Shown in pieces: positions 35,434 to 37,887 of a stretch of DNA of 37,887 nucleotides. Positions within the stretch are counted from its first letter, which is position 1. Each line of letters begins with the position of its first letter. The translations under genes and the position numbers were made by a program. The stretch is from Candidatus Rokubacteria bacterium 13_1_40CM_68_15. GTDB lineage: Bacteria; Methylomirabilota; Methylomirabilia; Rokubacteriales; CSP1-6. Where the stretch lies: NCBI GenBank assembly GCA_001917585.1, contig MNEG01000071.1, positions 1 through 37,887 of the forward strand, in the 5' to 3' direction. A model generated the notes under the pieces. The model had not been told where the DNA came from. It searched no databases and saw only the letters and a list, made by a program, of their open reading frames with translations.

Positions 35434-36755
35434 TACTTCTCCTTGGCGCAATCTCGCATGGTGTAACCGAGCTTCTTGCCTTCCTCCACCGCCGCCGCCT
35501 CGATCTTCGGGCGGACCACCTCGCGCATCGGCTGGATCCAGTCGGAGACGACGCTCCACTTCTTACCGTCCCACTGCTGGACGAGGATGGGGCCGCTCGA
35601 CTCGTGGTCCTCGCAGCTCACCTTCACCGGGTGGGTGAAGCCCTTCATCCCCAACTCCTCGAGCCGCTTGTCGGTGAGGGTGAGGTGCTCGAAGCCCCAG
35701 CGCACCTGCTCGCCGGTCATCGGCTTGTTGCCGTACTGCGCCATCGCGGTACGGACGGCCTCGACGGCGAACATCGCGTTGACGATGCCGCGATTGTAGA
35801 GCGGCTCGCCCATGCTCTCTTTCTTGCCGGCCCCCTTGCCCTTGTCGTAGACGTGCTTGGCGATCTCCTGGAACACCTTGAAGTTCGTGCCGGGAGCGTG
35901 GAACGTCGCGCCCTTGTAACCCTTGGCGCCGTCACCGGCCGGCACCACGTCGGAGTCGTTGGCCGACCACCAGTTGCCGATGAAGTGGTCCATCTTGAAG
36001 TTGATGGAGGCCGCTTCCTTGATGCCGACCTGGTTCATCACGCCCCAGCCCGACATGAAGACCCAGTCGGGATTGAGACGGCGCACCTGCAGCCACGTCG
36101 ACTTCTGCTCCTGGCCGGGATGATCGACCGGCAGCAGGGTCAGCTCGAACCCGAACTGGCGCGCCAGCGTCTCCAGCGTGGGGTTCGCTTCCTTCCCGTA
36201 GGGACTGTTGTGGTGGACGTGGACGATCTTCTTGCCTTTGAGCTTGTCGAGCCCGCCCTCTTGAGTACCGATGTAGCGGATGACGGCGGAGGCCTGGCTC
36301 CAGTAGTTGGTCGGGAAGTTGAACACCCACGGGAACCAGCGCCCGTCCGACGAGGCACTCATGCCATAACCCATCGACAGGATCGGCGCCTTGTCCACCG
36401 GCGCCTTGGGAATGAGCTGATAGGTGATCCCGGTCGAGTACGGGTTGACCACGACGGCGCCGGTCGGGCCCTTGCCCTTGAGACGCTCATAGCATTCCAC
36501 GCCCTGCTTGGTGTCGTATTGCGTCTCGCACTCTTCCCAGGCGAGCTTGACGCCGTTGATACCCCCGTCGCGCTCGTTCACGAGCGTGAAGTAGTCGACG
36601 AAGCCGTTGGCGATGGGGATCCCGCTCGGCGCGTAGGGACCGGTGCGGTAGACCAGCAGCGGGACGAAGACTTCCTTGGCCTGCGCGAACACGGCGGGAG
36701 CCGCGGGGCCCGCCATCACGGCCAGCGCCAGCACGGCGATCAGGATTTTGCTCAT
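35433..36755 (-). CDS. livK: ABC transporter substrate-binding protein, Liv/PBP1 type (copy 2)
   Basis: 440 residues from ATG at 36755, with GAGGAGG upstream. Signal peptide MSKILIAVLALAVMAGPAAP, cleavage near FAQA-KEVFVP. The mature protein shows VPLLVYRTGPYAPSGIPIAN, NERDGGINGVKLAWEECETQ, KGKKIVHVHHNSPYGKEANP and GFTHPVKVSCEDHESSGPIL. Only distantly similar to copy 1, so the two binding proteins probably carry different ligands. Related binding proteins are reported to bind aromatic acids such as p-coumarate or benzoates as well as amino acids; the ligand here is not determinable. The leader 36756-36780 carries TGGCAGTGCGA, shared with the 56-bp repeats. Confidence 0.92.
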   Translation of the reverse strand: MSKILIAVLALAVMAGPAAPAVFAQAKEVFVPLLVYRTGPYAPSGIPIANGFVDYFTLVNERDGGINGVKLAWEECETQYDTKQGVECYERLKGKGPTGAVVVNPYSTGITYQLIPKAPVDKAPILSMGYGMSASSDGRWFPWVFNFPTNYWSQASAVIRYIGTQEGGLDKLKGKKIVHVHHNSPYGKEANPTLETLARQFGFELTLLPVDHPGQEQKSTWLQVRRLNPDWVFMSGWGVMNQVGIKEAASINFKMDHFIGNWWSANDSDVVPAGDGAKGYKGATFHAPGTNFKVFQEIAKHVYDKGKGAGKKESMGEPLYNRGIVNAMFAVEAVRTAMAQYGNKPMTGEQVRWGFEHLTLTDKRLEELGMKGFTHPVKVSCEDHESSGPILVQQWDGKKWSVVSDWIQPMREVVRPKIEAAAVEEGKKLGYTMRDCAKEK

Positions 36756-36780
36756 GACATCCTCCTCTTTCGCACTGCCA

Positions 36781-37857
36781 CTAGTGTGGGAACGGCCAGA
36801 GTCGCAACTTTTCCTTGGTGATCTGCCAGAGACGCGCGAGCCCCTGGGGCTCCACGATCAGAAAGAAGATGATGAGAGCCCCGAAGACCATCAGCTCGAT
36901 CTGTTTCTGCAGCGCCACCGGCAGCCCGATGCCGATGAGATGGGGCGCGTTGGTCAGGAAGATGGGCACCAGCACGATGAAGCCGGCGCCGAGGAACGAG
37001 CCCAGGATACTGCCGAGGCCGCCGATGATGACCATGAACAGCACGAGGAAGGAAAGCGCGATGTCGAACGCGAGCGTCTCTGCGCTGCCGAGATAGAGGA
37101 ACACGAACTCGGCGCCGGCCACCCCGCAGTAGAACGACGAGATGGCGAAGGCGAGCAGCTTGGTGCGGAGTGGGCGCACGCCGATGATCTCGGCGGCGAT
37201 GTCGCGGTCGCGGATGGCCATCCACGAGCGGCCCACGCGCCCGCGCACGAGGTTCTTGGCCACCCACGCGAAGACGACGACGAGGCCGAGGGCGACGACG
37301 TAGCGGACGGCCGCGGTCGCCTCCGGTCCGGTCACCATCACGCCGGCCACGGTGCGCGGCGGCGCGGTGATCGTGCCCGACGGCGCATAGTTGACGAACC
37401 ACGCGACCTTGTTGAACAGCCAGAGGAGAAAGAACTGGGCGGCCAGCGTGGCCACGGCCAGGTAGAAGCCCTTGATGCGCAGGCTCGGAATGCCGAACAC
37501 GATCCCGACGCCGGCGGCGACGAGGCCGGACAACACGAAGACGAGGACCACGTTGAGCGACGGAAACGCGGTCGTGAGCTTGAACGCGCTGTAGGCGCCG
37601 ACGGCCATGAAGCCGCCGGTGCCCAGCGAGAGCTGGCCGGCGTACCCCGTCAGGAGATTGAGCCCGAGCGCCGCGAGCGCGTAGATGAGAAACGGGATGA
37701 GGACTGCCTGCAGCCAGTACTCGTTGGCGACGAGCGACGGCACCAGGAACGCAGCCGTGAGCAGCACGGCGACGAAGATGCGGTCCTGGACGATCGGAAA
37801 GATCGCTTGATCTGCGGCGTAACTCGTCTTGAACTGTCCCGCCTCGCGGTAGATCAC
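36781..37857 (-). CDS. livM: Branched-chain amino acid-type ABC permease LivM (copy 2)
   Basis: 358 residues from GTG at 37857 with GGAG about 9 nt upstream. LivM core motifs NLLTGYAGQLSLGTGGFMAVGAYSAF, FGIPSLRIKGFYLAVATLAAQ, the coupling loop WMAIRDRDIAAEIIGVRPL and IGGLGSILGSFLGA. About ten TM helices. The N-terminal cytoplasmic extension MIYREAGQFKTSYAADQAIF matches that of livM1. A livH partner would be expected upstream, beyond the window; the last 30 nt of the window (37858-37887) hold only the leader. Confidence 0.95.
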   Translation of the reverse strand: MIYREAGQFKTSYAADQAIFPIVQDRIFVAVLLTAAFLVPSLVANEYWLQAVLIPFLIYALAALGLNLLTGYAGQLSLGTGGFMAVGAYSAFKLTTAFPSLNVVLVFVLSGLVAAGVGIVFGIPSLRIKGFYLAVATLAAQFFLLWLFNKVAWFVNYAPSGTITAPPRTVAGVMVTGPEATAAVRYVVALGLVVVFAWVAKNLVRGRVGRSWMAIRDRDIAAEIIGVRPLRTKLLAFAISSFYCGVAGAEFVFLYLGSAETLAFDIALSFLVLFMVIIGGLGSILGSFLGAGFIVLVPIFLTNAPHLIGIGLPVALQKQIELMVFGALIIFFLIVEPQGLARLWQITKEKLRLWPFPH

Positions 37858-37887
37858 CGTGCGACTCCGATCGCCGTCGCGATCACG

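Overview
The window is high-GC bacterial chromosome (by eye about two thirds G+C) with densely packed genes, small overlaps and frequent GTG/TTG starts. Long antisense shadow ORFs (up to 1249 aa) follow from the strong third-position GC bias. The gene content (several branched-chain-amino-acid-type ABC modules interleaved with acyl-CoA ligases and an acyl-CoA dehydrogenase, a giant multi-GAF sensor kinase, a fatty acyl-AMP ligase-like enzyme, a secreted NHL protein with a long proline linker) suggests an uncultured soil or subsurface bacterium, possibly Rokubacteria/Methylomirabilota or a deltaproteobacterium-like lineage. That placement is inference from style and content; no rRNA or taxonomic marker phylogeny was available.

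Layout. (1) 1-13.6 kb, minus strand: uvrA, pyruvate kinase, a 2880-residue hybrid histidine kinase with about 13 GAF domains whose GTG start overlaps the end of the pyruvate kinase gene, and a truncated enoyl-CoA hydratase at the window edge. A 42-bp tandem hairpin repeat and a strong hairpin lie between uvrA and pyk. (2) 13.7-17.7 kb, minus: a secreted Ig-like/Pro-rich/NHL protein and an unrecognised multi-pass membrane protein. (3) 17.8-20.9 kb, plus: a PIG-L/LmbE deacetylase, a fatty acyl-AMP ligase-like enzyme and an LLM-class flavin/F420 oxidoreductase interrupted by an in-frame TAG. (4) 21.0-37.9 kb, minus: an almost unbroken run of co-directional genes. From its upstream end it reads LivM2, LivK2, LivF2, LivG, long-chain acyl-CoA synthetase, LivH, a possible 71-aa small ORF, LivM1, LivK1, LivF1, an exported truncated haemoglobin lipoprotein, a PaaK-like adenylate-forming enzyme, an acyl-CoA dehydrogenase, a dienelactone-hydrolase-like lipoprotein, a PfkB kinase, a cyclophilin-like protein, a short transaldolase and a DoxX-like membrane protein.

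How it may work together. The run from LivM2 to the acyl-CoA dehydrogenase looks like one uptake-and-activation unit: two substrate-binding proteins and Liv-type permease/ATPase subunits import one or more carboxylic acids (aromatic, branched or fatty), an acyl-CoA synthetase encoded between livG and livH and a PaaK-like enzyme activate them, and the acyl-CoA dehydrogenase begins oxidation. The lipid-anchored truncated haemoglobin sitting between transporter and ligase is the least expected member. Non-coding structure is unusually rich: a 56-bp tandem repeat between livG and the synthetase gene, a 26-bp perfect palindrome between livK1 and livF1, and 12-bp hairpins sharing a conserved arm in front of both pyk and livG.
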